A DNA stretch of 13,142 nucleotides from an uncultured Lachnospiraceae bacterium (GCA_910577655.1 CAJTOW010000107.1:1-13142); one strand, 5' to 3'; positions 1-7,329 are shown, counted from the stretch's first letter. Program-made: numbers and translations. The notes: generated by a model from the sequence alone, not told the origin.

Positions 1-105
1 CTACCACAAACTGTGACGCACAGCTGACGGAAAGCAATTTTCAAACACGCTCTAGCGGCACAAGTCTGGCTGCCATAAAAATTGAGAAGAGAGAGGTTTG
101 AAAAC

Positions 106-1074
106 ATGGTATACAAGGTATTGATTCCCCAGGATATCGCAAAGGAGGGAAAGGACTTCCTTCTGGAGCGTGGATATGAGATCAGGATGGGTTCCGGAGC
201 TACGGAGGAGGATCTTGTACGGGATGTGGAAGACTGTGACGCGATCCTTTTGCGTACCGCGCCGGTCACCAGGGCTGTGCTGGAGGCAGGTAAGAAGCTG
301 CAGATCGTAGCCAGACACGGAGCTGGGTACAACAACGTGGATCTGGAAGCAGCCGCAGAGCGGGGGATCTGGGTGACCAATGCACCGGATTCCACTACCA
401 ACTCCGTGGCAGAATTTACCATGGGGGCAATCATCGCAGCGGCTAAGAGAACATTTCTGTTAAATAAATCTTTGAAGGAGAACAATTTCTTCTTTAAGAA
501 CCAGCACAAGGGTGTGGACCTGATCGGTAAGACTCTGGCCGTCATGGGCTTTGGCCGGATCGGAAGGGCGGTAGCGAAGAAGGCTTTCTATGGGTTTGAT
601 ATGAAGATCATTGCTTATGATCCTTTTGTGAAGCCGGAGACTGTGCCGGAGTATGTGACCATGGTGGACTGGGAGAAGGCCTTTGGGGCAGCGGATTTCG
701 TCTCTTTACATATGCCCCTGACCAGGGAAAACAAGGGAAGCGTAGGCGCAAAGGAATTCGGTCTGATGAAGTCCACAGCCTTTTTCATCAACTGTGCCCG
801 CGGCGAGGTGGTGGATGAGGCAGAGCTGGTCAAAGCGGTGCAGGAGGAGAAAATCGCGGGTGCATTTACCGACGTATTCAGTCAGGAGCCGCCGTCCATG
901 GACAATCCCCTCCTTACCCTGGACAATGTAAGTGTGACGCCCCACATGGCCTCCAACACGGAGGAGTGTATGCGGCTGATGGCTACCCAGGCGGCTTCTC
1001 AGATCGATCTGGTGCTGTCGGGACAGCAGCCCACCTGGCCGGTGAATAAGCCGGTTGGGAAGCAGAACAAATGA
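106..1074 (+). CDS. D-2-hydroxyacid dehydrogenase (SerA-like, no ACT domain)
   Basis: This is a cytosolic NAD-dependent dehydrogenase that should interconvert a 2-keto acid and a D-2-hydroxy acid; 3-phosphoglycerate is one possible substrate. Counting from the ATG at 106 (322 residues), the nucleotide-binding glycine motif GFGRIG lies at 148-153 and an acidic residue (D172) follows the second Rossmann strand, which favours NAD over NADP. The catalytic set of the family is complete: Arg232 in NCARG, Glu261 in DVFSQEP and His280 in TPH. The chain stops after the catalytic domain, so the C-terminal ACT regulatory domain of many SerA proteins is absent. The start at 106 is preferred to the TTG at 82 because GAGAGG sits about ten bases before it and the protein then begins MVYKVLIP, as is usual. 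It appears monocistronic, with a terminator right after it. The exact substrate cannot be read from the sequence. Confidence 0.93.
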   Translation: MVYKVLIPQDIAKEGKDFLLERGYEIRMGSGATEEDLVRDVEDCDAILLRTAPVTRAVLEAGKKLQIVARHGAGYNNVDLEAAAERGIWVTNAPDSTTNSVAEFTMGAIIAAAKRTFLLNKSLKENNFFFKNQHKGVDLIGKTLAVMGFGRIGRAVAKKAFYGFDMKIIAYDPFVKPETVPEYVTMVDWEKAFGAADFVSLHMPLTRENKGSVGAKEFGLMKSTAFFINCARGEVVDEAELVKAVQEEKIAGAFTDVFSQEPPSMDNPLLTLDNVSVTPHMASNTEECMRLMATQAASQIDLVLSGQQPTWPVNKPVGKQNK

Positions 1075-1122
1075 TCGATTTCTCGAAGTTGTTAAATTTG
1101 CAGGGAATGCTGTTTCCCCATT

Positions 1123-1166
1123 CGGTCTGAAGTGTGTGATAAAATTCACGCTTCAGGCCGTTTTTT
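1123..1166 (+). terminator. Intrinsic terminator of the dehydrogenase gene
   Basis: A 14-base arm (1123-1136, cggtctgaagtgtg) pairs with 1147-1160 (cacgcttcaggccg) with only two G-U wobbles and a ten-base loop. Six T residues follow at 1161-1166. It starts about 50 bases after the dehydrogenase stop codon. Confidence 0.88.
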
Positions 1167-1167
1167 G

Positions 1168-1194
1168 CTTTATAGGAAATTGCGTCCTATAAAG
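1168..1194. repeat. Perfect 10-bp inverted repeat
   Basis: The sequence ctttatagga (1168-1177) is repeated in exact inverse as tcctataaag (1185-1194) around a seven-base loop. It begins within the T-rich tail of the preceding terminator. It has no T-tract of its own, so it is not an obvious terminator; it could be a dispersed palindromic repeat or the 5' part of the structured region that follows. Confidence 0.6.
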
Positions 1195-1200
1195 TAAAAG

Positions 1201-1381
1201 TCCTCCGGGCAGGATCGCAACACGAAGTGGGCTTGTTCACTAAGCTCATCATATTCGCTAAGTGAGTCAATGCCTGCGGCGGAGAGGAATTATATCGCTG
1301 AAGCGATCCGCCGCAGCAGGATCCTTTGTTCTATGCATACAGTATGCAAAAACACGTGCTGGCATCATATTTTCTGCATAG
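1201..1381. other. Structured non-coding region with competing stems
   Basis: No convincing gene was seen here, but base pairing is dense. A 10-bp perfect stem pairs 1274-1283 (ctgcggcgga) with 1307-1316 (tccgccgcag). The same left arm can instead pair with 1201-1213, giving an imperfect 12-bp stem that encloses a hairpin of 1237-1245 with 1257-1265. Further on, tgcatac and gtatgca flank one base at 1334-1348, and ctatgca (1331-1337) is mirrored by tgcatag (1375-1381). This could be a structured RNA, a decayed repeat element, or untranslated leader. No T-tract and no clear promoter mark its limits, so its strand is unknown. Confidence 0.4.
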
Positions 1382-1453
1382 TCAGGGAAAATGTAATGAT
1401 TTTGTAATAAATTCCATACTTTTTGTCCATACTAAAGACTAAGTAATTAGACT

Positions 1454-1622
1454 AAAACAGTGGTCCACCATATGTCCGCTGGCGTTAGCCACATGTCAGA
1501 GCTGATAAGAAGGTGCTTATGCGGCCCAAAGCAGGTTTGCCGTAACAGCTTCGATAACCCCTGAACAGTTATGGTTTGCAGCACACTTCCTTATCAGATT
1601 TGACGCTTGTCTGAATTGTTAT
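1454..1622 (-). mobile_element. Decayed copy of the miniature element seen at 9348-9509
   Basis: Read on the minus strand, this stretch matches the element at 9348-9509 in order. It shows a diverged terminal repeat (ataacaattcagac against gttacagttcagac), then similar blocks around tcaaatctgataaggaagtg, gcataagc, ttcttatc, tgacat and aacgcc. The central hairpins differ and the far end (plus-strand aaaacagt) is only weakly conserved. No matching target-site duplication is seen at its borders, which fits an old insertion. It lies between the structured region and the SleB-like gene, so it forms part of that gene's upstream region. Confidence 0.6.
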
Positions 1623-1680
1623 GAGATGTTTGACCTGCGGATGATCTGGTGGATCAGGGTACATGACAAGGAGTATGGAA

Positions 1681-2262
1681 ATGAAAAAATATATGGCATT
1701 ATTTCTGACGATCGGTTTCAGTGTGTTTTTGTATACCGTTCCAGCTATGGCGGAGAAGGATACAGCGTCAGGGAAACCAGCTACGGTCAGGGAATTTGCT
1801 CGGGAAAAAACATGGGAAGTGACAGAATGTGTGGTGGAGCAGTCCAGGAGGGACCTGGATTCCCAGCAGCTGTCCTGGCAGGAGGGGTACAAAATGACCA
1901 TACCTGCCGGTGGGATGGCTTATTCCGGGGAGGATCTGGAGATCCTGGCCCATGTGATCTGCGGGGAAGCTCAGAACTGTGACGACCAGGAACAACTCTA
2001 TGTGGGGTCTGTGGTTCTTAACAGGAAGAACCACAGTGCCTATCCCGATACGATCTGGGGTGTGGTATTCCAGCGGGGGCAGTATGCCTGCACTCGGGAC
2101 GGCAACTACTACCGGACCCCCACGGAGGCCAACTACCGGAACGCCAGATGGCTCCTGGAGAACGGGAGCGTCCTTCCGGGGAATGTGGTGTACCAGTCGT
2201 CCCATAGGCAGGGGAGAGGGGTGTATCTACAGACAAAGCATCATAAATACTGTTACCGGTAA
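1681..2262 (+). CDS. Secreted cell-wall hydrolase, SleB/CwlJ type
   Basis: A 193-residue exported protein. Residues 1-24 form a signal peptide (MKK, a hydrophobic core, then PAMA before cleavage). A polar linker follows to about residue 82, and the hydrolase_2 (SleB-like) domain runs from about 85 to the end. It contains the motif ICGEAQ with the likely catalytic Glu96, the conserved VLNRKNHSAYPDTIWGV segment at about 112-128, the QYACTRDG region and a C-terminal HHKYCYR. The family acts on peptidoglycan, either as a germination-type lytic transglycosylase or in vegetative wall remodelling; the simple signal peptide and lack of a wall-binding domain do not decide which. ATG 1681 is chosen over in-frame ATGs at 1663 and 1675 because AAGGAG at 1668-1673 is seven bases before it. 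A short 43-codon gene follows. Confidence 0.9.
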   Translation: MKKYMALFLTIGFSVFLYTVPAMAEKDTASGKPATVREFAREKTWEVTECVVEQSRRDLDSQQLSWQEGYKMTIPAGGMAYSGEDLEILAHVICGEAQNCDDQEQLYVGSVVLNRKNHSAYPDTIWGVVFQRGQYACTRDGNYYRTPTEANYRNARWLLENGSVLPGNVVYQSSHRQGRGVYLQTKHHKYCYR

Positions 2263-2302
2263 TCCTTTGCCAGCAACCGCAAGGCAAATGAAGGAAATGG
2301 TG

Positions 2303-2331
2303 TTGGAAATCCCGGAAAAATGTGATACCAT
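2303..2331 (+). promoter_or_regulatory. Candidate sigma-A promoter for the small gene
   Basis: TTGGAA (2303-2308) and TACCAT (2326-2331) are spaced by 17 bases. Each matches the consensus at four of six positions. A TATACT overlaps at 2331-2336 but has no suitable -35. The site is about 58 bases before the small ORF start. Confidence 0.35.
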
Positions 2332-2388
2332 ATACTTACAGAAAGTATGCTGGTCATCCGCGGACAAGAAAGGAGAGGGATGAAACAT

Positions 2389-2520
2389 ATGACAGATAAA
2401 CAGCTGGAAGTTATCATGAATCTTGTAGCAGATAAATTTGCAGGCTGCAAAGACATGGAAGAAGTGAGGAAAGCGATTGAAGAAGTAAGAAATATGGCAC
2501 GGAAAGAGAGAGCCGAATAA
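2389..2520 (+). CDS. Small conserved-looking protein, 43 residues
   Basis: An ORF too short for usual cut-offs but with good coding character. It starts MTDKQLEVIMNLVADKF and continues with a highly charged, probably helical tail rich in E, K and R (DMEEVRKAIEEVRNMARKE). The start at 2389 is chosen because the purine-rich site GGAGAGGG at 2372-2379 gives about ten bases of spacing; the upstream in-frame ATG at 2380 touches that site and would be too close. It has no signal peptide or membrane segment and a single cysteine. A candidate promoter precedes it and a long hairpin follows 45 bases after the stop. I do not know its function; a two-helix regulatory or adaptor peptide would fit the composition. 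Confidence 0.6.
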   Translation: MTDKQLEVIMNLVADKFAGCKDMEEVRKAIEEVRNMARKERAE

Positions 2521-2563
2521 CCTGCCGATGGAATGGACAGAAAGAACCAGAAATAAACGGCCA

Positions 2564-2606
2564 TCATGGGCAGCAGTTCCGGGATTACCGGAGCTGCTGC
2601 CCATGA
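2564..2606. terminator. Long hairpin between convergent genes, likely bidirectional terminator
   Basis: An 18-base arm (2565-2582, beginning catgggcagcag) pairs with 2588-2605 with a single G-U wobble and a five-base loop; one more T-A pair closes it at 2564 and 2606. It lies between the plus-strand small gene (stop 2520) and the minus-strand LysM gene (stop at 2616). Neither side has a strong T-tract; the minus-strand exit reads through an interrupted run (gtttattt). Confidence 0.6.
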
Positions 2607-2615
2607 ACTGTGATG

Positions 2616-4013
2616 TCAAAATTCATGATGCACCCTTCGGAAGAGAACTCCCAGGGGAATCTCAATCTGCTGTCCCGGCCAGATCCGGTCCGGATTCTGG
2701 ATCTGGTTGGGGATATAGGAAGCAATCTCATAGGCCAGATTTGGATCCTCCCCATATTCCATGGCGATCTGGGACAGATTTTCCCCTTTCTGGACCTGGT
2801 GGTAATAGGGCAGGGATACAAAGGTGCTTATCACCTGCTGTCTCACCTTTTGGTTTCCTATCCCTTTCTCCTGGCGGGTTCCGGGAAAGGTCTCAAAAAC
2901 CACCACCCAGTTGTACTGCTCAGGCCGGGTCACCGGAATGTACACGGATGCCTGACGCAGCAGCTTCTCCGGATTGTCCTTGGGGTGAATTCCCACCACT
3001 ACAGTGAAAAAATCATGGTAGGCCGTCCTGAAGGTTCCCGGGTTCAGACTGATGATCCGGTTTTTTACATCATCCTCCAGGGCCTGCCCCAGAAGACGGT
3101 AGAGGAAATCCTCGGATTCTACATACTCCCGGATAGCTGCTTCTGAGGAGAAGTCAAAAGTGTTCCATTCCTGAAACACCAGAATCCGTCCGTAATCCTT
3201 CTCAGGATCTACTGTCAGCTCCACATCCCAGTTCCGTATATTGCATTTACCCAGATTGCACCAGACGATAATTTCCGCTGCCTGCTTCTCACCCTTCATC
3301 AGATCGTAGATCAGAAGCCATTCGGAATTATCCTCCCGCAGCTCCCAGGTATAGGCTTCTGTCACCGGTTTTCCTGTGACCTCTTCCAGATATCCGTTGA
3401 TCCCGCCCTCTTCAATGAAGGCCTGCACTTCCTGGGTGCTTCCCTGTAAGCGGTCATCGACATACTCGGCCCAGTCCTGGATCACCCCCGTGGAAGCTTC
3501 TTTCTCCCATTCCGGAACAAAGGTCAGGGTACAGGCATCTGTGGATCCTACATACCAGTCCAGGGGATATTCCATATAGAAAGCATCGCTGCAGAAAGCT
3601 TTGTGGCGGGTAACCCCTCCCTCAGGCCCCCTGGGATCTATATAATCCGTCAGATCCAGCCCCATAAACCGCAAATAGATTTTGGGAAATGTATCCGTCC
3701 GGTCCTGGTCCTCATGCTTCCTTCTGGTGTCCGGGTTCTCTTTCAGGGATTTTACATAGGCCTCATAGCTTCCGTCATCCATACAGTTTAACCCGCCTAC
3801 CACATAGGCGGAAAACATGCCTCTGGAATAGCCTGGGGAAGCCGGATCCGTATCCCTTGGACTGACCTGGCCCACAGAAGAGCCGGCGTCCTCCCATTCT
3901 GGCTGCTCCTGCCCCCACTCCGCCGTATCCAGTGCTTCATCCAGCCAGACCGGATTCCAGCACGTCCACCCCACATACGCCGCTATCATCATCTGCAACA
4001 GCATTTTCCCCAT
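2616..4013 (-). CDS. Membrane-anchored or exported protein with C-terminal LysM domain
   Basis: A 465-residue protein. The first 24 residues (MGKMLLQMMIAAYVGW and on) are hydrophobic and look like a signal anchor or uncleaved signal. Residues 25-65 are acidic and low in complexity. A large middle region (about 65-400) has many Trp, Tyr and acidic residues and no family I recognise. Residues 404-454 form a LysM domain: YHQVQKGENLSQIAMEYG at its start, then NPDRIWPGQQIEIP at its end. LysM domains bind N-acetylglucosamine in peptidoglycan, so the protein probably bridges membrane and wall. The start has an excellent site, AAGGAGG nine bases upstream. The gene follows the OLD nuclease gene on the same strand after 61 bases, so they may share a transcript, although no functional link is evident. 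The C-terminus ends GVLFRRVHHEF beyond the LysM. Confidence 0.85.
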   Translation of the reverse strand: MGKMLLQMMIAAYVGWTCWNPVWLDEALDTAEWGQEQPEWEDAGSSVGQVSPRDTDPASPGYSRGMFSAYVVGGLNCMDDGSYEAYVKSLKENPDTRRKHEDQDRTDTFPKIYLRFMGLDLTDYIDPRGPEGGVTRHKAFCSDAFYMEYPLDWYVGSTDACTLTFVPEWEKEASTGVIQDWAEYVDDRLQGSTQEVQAFIEEGGINGYLEEVTGKPVTEAYTWELREDNSEWLLIYDLMKGEKQAAEIIVWCNLGKCNIRNWDVELTVDPEKDYGRILVFQEWNTFDFSSEAAIREYVESEDFLYRLLGQALEDDVKNRIISLNPGTFRTAYHDFFTVVVGIHPKDNPEKLLRQASVYIPVTRPEQYNWVVVFETFPGTRQEKGIGNQKVRQQVISTFVSLPYYHQVQKGENLSQIAMEYGEDPNLAYEIASYIPNQIQNPDRIWPGQQIEIPLGVLFRRVHHEF

Positions 4014-4074
4014 AATATGATTCCTCCTTGAGTCCGCAGTGCAGCCCTATGGAAAAGGCCAAATAAGAAGCTGC

Positions 4075-5931
4075 TTATATCTGATTTTTCTTACTGTCAA
4101 AAAATGCAAAGGCATCAATGGCTTCCAGAATATCCGCGAATTCCTCCCGCGGCGCCAGCCGGATATAGCGTTTCAAAAGTTCCGTCTCCTGCTTCTTGTA
4201 GCGCCCGTAGAAGATATCGAAGAGATTGTGGCCCCGCATGTAGATTCTGAATTCTTCAAAATAAGTCTTTAAATCCTCTACAGATTCCAGATCCTTTCCA
4301 AGAATTTCTTTCAAATGTCTGCCGCAGGTGAGACGCCCTAAGTAGCTCTGCCATTTTTCCAGGAGAATTTCCCAGAATTCATCTTCATTTTTCACGACGC
4401 CAAGCTGTGCCATGATCCCGGGATTGAGGAAATAGTTCTCAAAGGAGTAGTATTTCAGGATCAGGACATTGCGGCGGCGGACCTTGGGAAGCTTGTCGGC
4501 ATCCTGGAGGTTCCGGTCGTCGTAGTACTGACACAGCTGTCTGGCCAGCTGTTCCCGGTCCTTGCCGTCCCCATCCCGGATCATGAGAAAATGATCCCGC
4601 AGATAGACCTGGTTCATGTATTTCAGGTTGGCGTAGGTGCGGATATTGGTGCAGCTGTTGGTGGTCAGGATGGAGATCCGGGCCAGACTGCCGTCCTTGT
4701 CACGAAGCCCGGAATAGTAGTTTTCCAGCAGAAGCGGCAGGCGGCTCTTGTCCTGCTTGCCCTCCACGATGAAGACAAAGCTGACATTTAAAAGATCCAC
4801 GGCGCTGTAGCCTAAGTCGTCCAGGATCTCATCGATATCCGCGTCTTTGCGGACATAGGAACGCCCGTCACGGTCTGCCTGGACCTGACGGATATGGCGG
4901 TTGCCGAAGTTTGCGATCATATTGGGCGAATGGGTGGTGAAGATCACCTGGTTCTTCTTGGAAAGCTGGTAGAGGATCTCGCTGGCGGTCTTCTGCATGG
5001 AAGGATGGAGGAAGAGCTCCGGGTATTCCACCATGATAATGCTGGCGATCCGGCCTGCATCCTCTACATAGGTCTCCAGCAGGGACAGCATGTAGATGCT
5101 TTTCATACCATTACTCAGCTGTTCAAGGGAGCCCCCGTTCTGGCTTTCGGTCTGCCAGACTGAGGTGTCGATGTGGAACAGCTCGTTGCGGTTGCAGGTC
5201 AGGGTAATCTTCAGCTCCTCCGGCCCGCCGTTTTTATGGTAGTTTTCGTTGAGACGGCGGGAAAAGCTGTTGAGATTCAGCTGGTACATCTTGTATTCCA
5301 GAAGCTTGGCAGTCTCACAAAGCTGCAGGTCTCCCGGCTGTTTCTGGTTGATCAGCCCGATGCAGGAAAAGCACTGGTTGCACAGCTTTGCATCATCGAA
5401 CATGCAGATATCCGAGCGGAGCCTGACTAACTGCTGGTCATCCTGGAACATAAGCAGATCCTCCTGCAAAAACCGTACATCCCGGCTGGTGCTGATGAAA
5501 TAGAGCTGGGGAAGAATCTGGGGGATATAGCGGTTGTGTCTGCGGACTCCATCTGTGTAGCGCACCTCCCGGTGGTGGTTGATGATGCAGGAGAAGGCCA
5601 GCTGTCCGTCCGAGAAGGAGGGAAGCTTTGTACAGAAATCCCTCAGCCACGCGTCATAGCGCCGGTACTGGCTCACCAGCCGGTGGCTGTGGAATAGGCG
5701 CAGATCCTCCTGGCTGATCTCCAGGATCAGGGAGATCTCAATATTCTGTTTCTTGTCATTGAAGTCAGCATCCTCTACCTGATAGTTGCCCAGGGCGGCC
5801 CGTATGGCATTGAGGATCCGGGTCTTGCCAGTGTTGTTTTTGCCTACCAGGATCAGGGCATTCTCAATGTCCGGGATCTTCAGGCTCTGGATGGATTTGA
5901 AATTCTGGATGTACAGGTTGGATATGCGCAT
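4075..5931 (-). CDS. OLD-family ATP-dependent endonuclease (AAA ATPase plus TOPRIM)
   Basis: A 618-residue cytosolic protein with SMC-like ATPase and TOPRIM nuclease domains. Seen in order: an N-terminal strand set ISNLYIQNFKSIQSL, Walker A GKNNTGKT at 30-37, ABC signature LSNGMKS at 272-278, Walker B IIMVEYPELFLHP near 298-310, and the switch histidine in FTTHSPNM (H334). The TOPRIM domain has VEGKQD (E390, D394) and MIRDGDG (D453, D455), then SFENYF at 496-501. Two points are unusual: Tyr303 stands where many relatives have a second Glu after the Walker B Glu302, and a cysteine cluster CNQCFSC (184, 187, 190; also C176 and C205) lies in the insert before the signature. OLD proteins are nucleases, and several act in phage defence, some with a UvrD-like partner (Gabija); no such helicase is in this window. 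AAGGAG six bases before ATG supports the start. The LysM gene lies downstream and an HTH gene upstream. Confidence 0.88.
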   Translation of the reverse strand: MRISNLYIQNFKSIQSLKIPDIENALILVGKNNTGKTRILNAIRAALGNYQVEDADFNDKKQNIEISLILEISQEDLRLFHSHRLVSQYRRYDAWLRDFCTKLPSFSDGQLAFSCIINHHREVRYTDGVRRHNRYIPQILPQLYFISTSRDVRFLQEDLLMFQDDQQLVRLRSDICMFDDAKLCNQCFSCIGLINQKQPGDLQLCETAKLLEYKMYQLNLNSFSRRLNENYHKNGGPEELKITLTCNRNELFHIDTSVWQTESQNGGSLEQLSNGMKSIYMLSLLETYVEDAGRIASIIMVEYPELFLHPSMQKTASEILYQLSKKNQVIFTTHSPNMIANFGNRHIRQVQADRDGRSYVRKDADIDEILDDLGYSAVDLLNVSFVFIVEGKQDKSRLPLLLENYYSGLRDKDGSLARISILTTNSCTNIRTYANLKYMNQVYLRDHFLMIRDGDGKDREQLARQLCQYYDDRNLQDADKLPKVRRRNVLILKYYSFENYFLNPGIMAQLGVVKNEDEFWEILLEKWQSYLGRLTCGRHLKEILGKDLESVEDLKTYFEEFRIYMRGHNLFDIFYGRYKKQETELLKRYIRLAPREEFADILEAIDAFAFFDSKKNQI

Positions 5932-6016
5932 GGGCGGCTCCTTTCAGGGGTGACAAAAGGGGAAGACAGGTGCCGCAACAGTCCGGGGGGGCCTGAACTG
6001 CTGCAACGGCAGATGT

Positions 6017-6044
6017 TTTGTATGGCAAATAAACAGAATTACAA
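6017..6044 (-). promoter_or_regulatory. Candidate promoter for the OLD nuclease gene
   Basis: On the minus strand TTGTAA (6039-6044) and TACAAA (6017-6022) are 16 bases apart, each with four of six consensus matches. It would give a leader of roughly 80 bases containing a GC-rich, partly self-complementary segment around 5970-6010. Confidence 0.35.
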
Positions 6045-6085
6045 TTGCTTCCATAAAAGTTATCATATACATGACGGAACTGTTA

Positions 6086-6526
6086 TTATTCTATGATCTT
6101 TTCATTGATTTCCAGCAGCATTTCATTGATGCGCATCAGGTTCAGACGGTTTTCGATTCCGTAGAGAATGACCGCGTCACGGGAAGAGCGGGAATAGAGG
6201 ATTGCGGCACTGGCACATTCCAGAAGTCTGCGGATCTCCTTCACGGAAAAACCTGCGGCAATGCCCAGAGCTAAAATCTTGTCCCGGCCCGGATGGCGGG
6301 AGCCGCTTAGTACCTGGTAGGCGTAGGTGCGGTCCAGATTGGAATCCCGGATCACATCGGCTTTTTTCAGATTGTGCTGGTCTAAAAGAAGCTGAAAGGT
6401 CTGGGAAAAGGATAGTGCGGAATCTGGAACCGTGTGCTGGTCCAGATAATTGGCCAGGTCTTTCCGGGAATGGGTGCTGGTCAGGATATTTTGCAGTTCT
6501 CCGGTGGAAGGTGGTTCGATGGACAT
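6086..6526 (-). CDS. Helix-turn-helix protein (XRE-like), kinase-locus type
   Basis: A 146-residue soluble protein. Residues 1-40 are a polar N-terminal region beginning MSIEPPSTGELQNIL. Residues about 41-102 resemble a lambda-repressor-type helix-turn-helix: FSQTFQLLLDQHNLKKADVI, then DSNLDRTYAYQVLSGSRHPG, then RDKILALGIAAGFSVKEIRRLL. The C-terminal 40 residues (SRDAVILYGIENRLNLMRINEMLLEINEKI) form a helical pair. From memory, proteins of this layout are common in Lachnospiraceae and often sit near Ser/Thr kinase genes; that association is recall, not something tested here. The ATG at 6526 has AAGGA about eight bases upstream. The gene diverges from the unknown gene at 6676, with about 150 bases between them for control of both, and precedes the OLD nuclease gene on the same strand after 154 bases. 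DNA-binding targets are unknown. Confidence 0.72.
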   Translation of the reverse strand: MSIEPPSTGELQNILTSTHSRKDLANYLDQHTVPDSALSFSQTFQLLLDQHNLKKADVIRDSNLDRTYAYQVLSGSRHPGRDKILALGIAAGFSVKEIRRLLECASAAILYSRSSRDAVILYGIENRLNLMRINEMLLEINEKIIE

Positions 6527-6675
6527 ATATGGTTTCCTTTTCTGTAAGTATGGTTAGATTTCCGGAGAACAGGTGGTTTAAGTCTCTGGAGGATATGGAA
6601 CTATGATACCATAGAAACCTGATATTTTCCAGTTTAATAAATCGGGAATACATCAGTATATGAGGAGGCATGAAC

Positions 6676-7251
6676 GTGAGTTTTCAGGATGAAATGAAAC
6701 AGATGTTTTCACGTGTTGTAGCAGGGGAGGCAGAACCAGAAGAATGGAGAACATGGTGGAACAGCCATAAGAGCAGGCTGGAAGAAATCCTTAGCCGGGG
6801 AGACCAGGGACGGATCATGCCGGTTTTGTGGAGCGCCAGCTATCGTTGGATGGCAAAGACCCAAAAAGGCGTTGCTTATTATTTTTATTCCCAGGGACGT
6901 CCGGTGAAGGTTTCCGGGTATTATGAGGAGAAAATGCTGGAGGAGGAAAAGCGTGCCAGACAGAAAGCCATGGAAGGATACCATAGGGATACAGCCTATG
7001 CCAGAGGGCAGTGGGAGAGGTATCTGAAGGAGCGCCCAAAAGCTTACAATGATCCCAGAGAACCAATCGCGGTAATGTATCGTAATGCACCGCTTTTTGT
7101 CAGGACAAGGCAGATTGGGGATGCAAAAGAGCGCCATAACGCGGTCCGGGAGACTTATGAGGAGGTGTGCCGGTTCATGCGGTATTATCATGGACTGGCA
7201 AAAAAGGCGGAAACGATTTTGACGGACCAGTACAGGGAGATAATAGTGTAA
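6676..7251 (+). CDS. Unknown soluble protein, 191 residues, Lys/Glu-rich
   Basis: I do not recognise this family with confidence. The protein starts MSFQDEMKQMFSRVVAGEAEP, has an EEWRTWWNSHKSRLEEILSRGD segment at about 21-42, a conserved-looking QKGVAYYFYSQGRPVK region at about 62-77, and a long charged helical stretch (YYEEKMLEEEKRARQKAMEGY) that may form a coiled coil. No signal peptide or membrane segment is visible. The early part faintly recalls N-terminal regions of SMI1/KNR4-type immunity proteins in Clostridia; this is a weak impression only. The GTG at 6676 is preferred as start because AGGAGG (6663-6668) lies seven bases before it; the in-frame ATG at 6670 is one base from that site, too close for initiation. 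It diverges from the HTH gene. Confidence 0.7.
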   Translation: MSFQDEMKQMFSRVVAGEAEPEEWRTWWNSHKSRLEEILSRGDQGRIMPVLWSASYRWMAKTQKGVAYYFYSQGRPVKVSGYYEEKMLEEEKRARQKAMEGYHRDTAYARGQWERYLKERPKAYNDPREPIAVMYRNAPLFVRTRQIGDAKERHNAVRETYEEVCRFMRYYHGLAKKAETILTDQYREIIV

Positions 7252-7300
7252 TGCTTTGAATCAAAAACGAAAAACAGTAATAAGAAAACTCCTTTTGGAA

Positions 7301-7329
7301 TTGTCTGCCCCTTAAAAACAGGTTATAAT
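7301..7329 (+). promoter_or_regulatory. Sigma-A promoter for the 187-residue protein and kinase
   Basis: TTGTCT (7301-7306) and a perfect TATAAT (7324-7329) are separated by 17 bases. Transcription would start near 7336, leaving an untranslated leader of about 155 bases before the ATG at 7490. The leader contains a 16-codon ORF at 7362-7412 and a small inverted repeat, gatac with gtatc, near 7392-7408. Confidence 0.7.

Noticed and set aside
1..81. Short inverted repeat ctgtgacgcacag at 11-23 as a terminator of an upstream gene.
   Set aside because: Five-base stem and no T-tract; no upstream gene visible.
706..1149. Long minus-strand ORF opposite the dehydrogenase.
   Set aside because: It overlaps a clear gene entirely apart from its start, has no recognisable motif and no ribosome binding site; a shadow frame.
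2264..2291. Inverted repeat tttgcc/ggcaaa after the SleB-like gene as a terminator.
   Set aside because: Only six base pairs with no T-tract; too weak to call.
2332..2344. The 13-mer atacttacagaaa also occurs inverted at 6539-6551, just before the HTH gene, suggesting a shared operator.
   Set aside because: A few 13-base matches are expected by chance when both strands of 13 kb are compared, and the two sites sit at different positions relative to their genes.
2528..3146. Plus-strand ORFs opposite the LysM gene.
   Set aside because: They mirror the LysM-encoding strand, show low-complexity Pro/Gly/Ser composition and lack start signals.
6142..6151. gttcagacgg inside the HTH gene resembles the miniature element's end.
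   Set aside because: It is within a normal coding sequence, with no second end, no duplication and no further similarity.
6595..6620. Near-palindrome ctatgataccatag in the divergent promoter region as an operator.
   Set aside because: Only five-base arms; position relative to any promoter could not be fixed because no convincing -35/-10 pair was found in 6527-6675.
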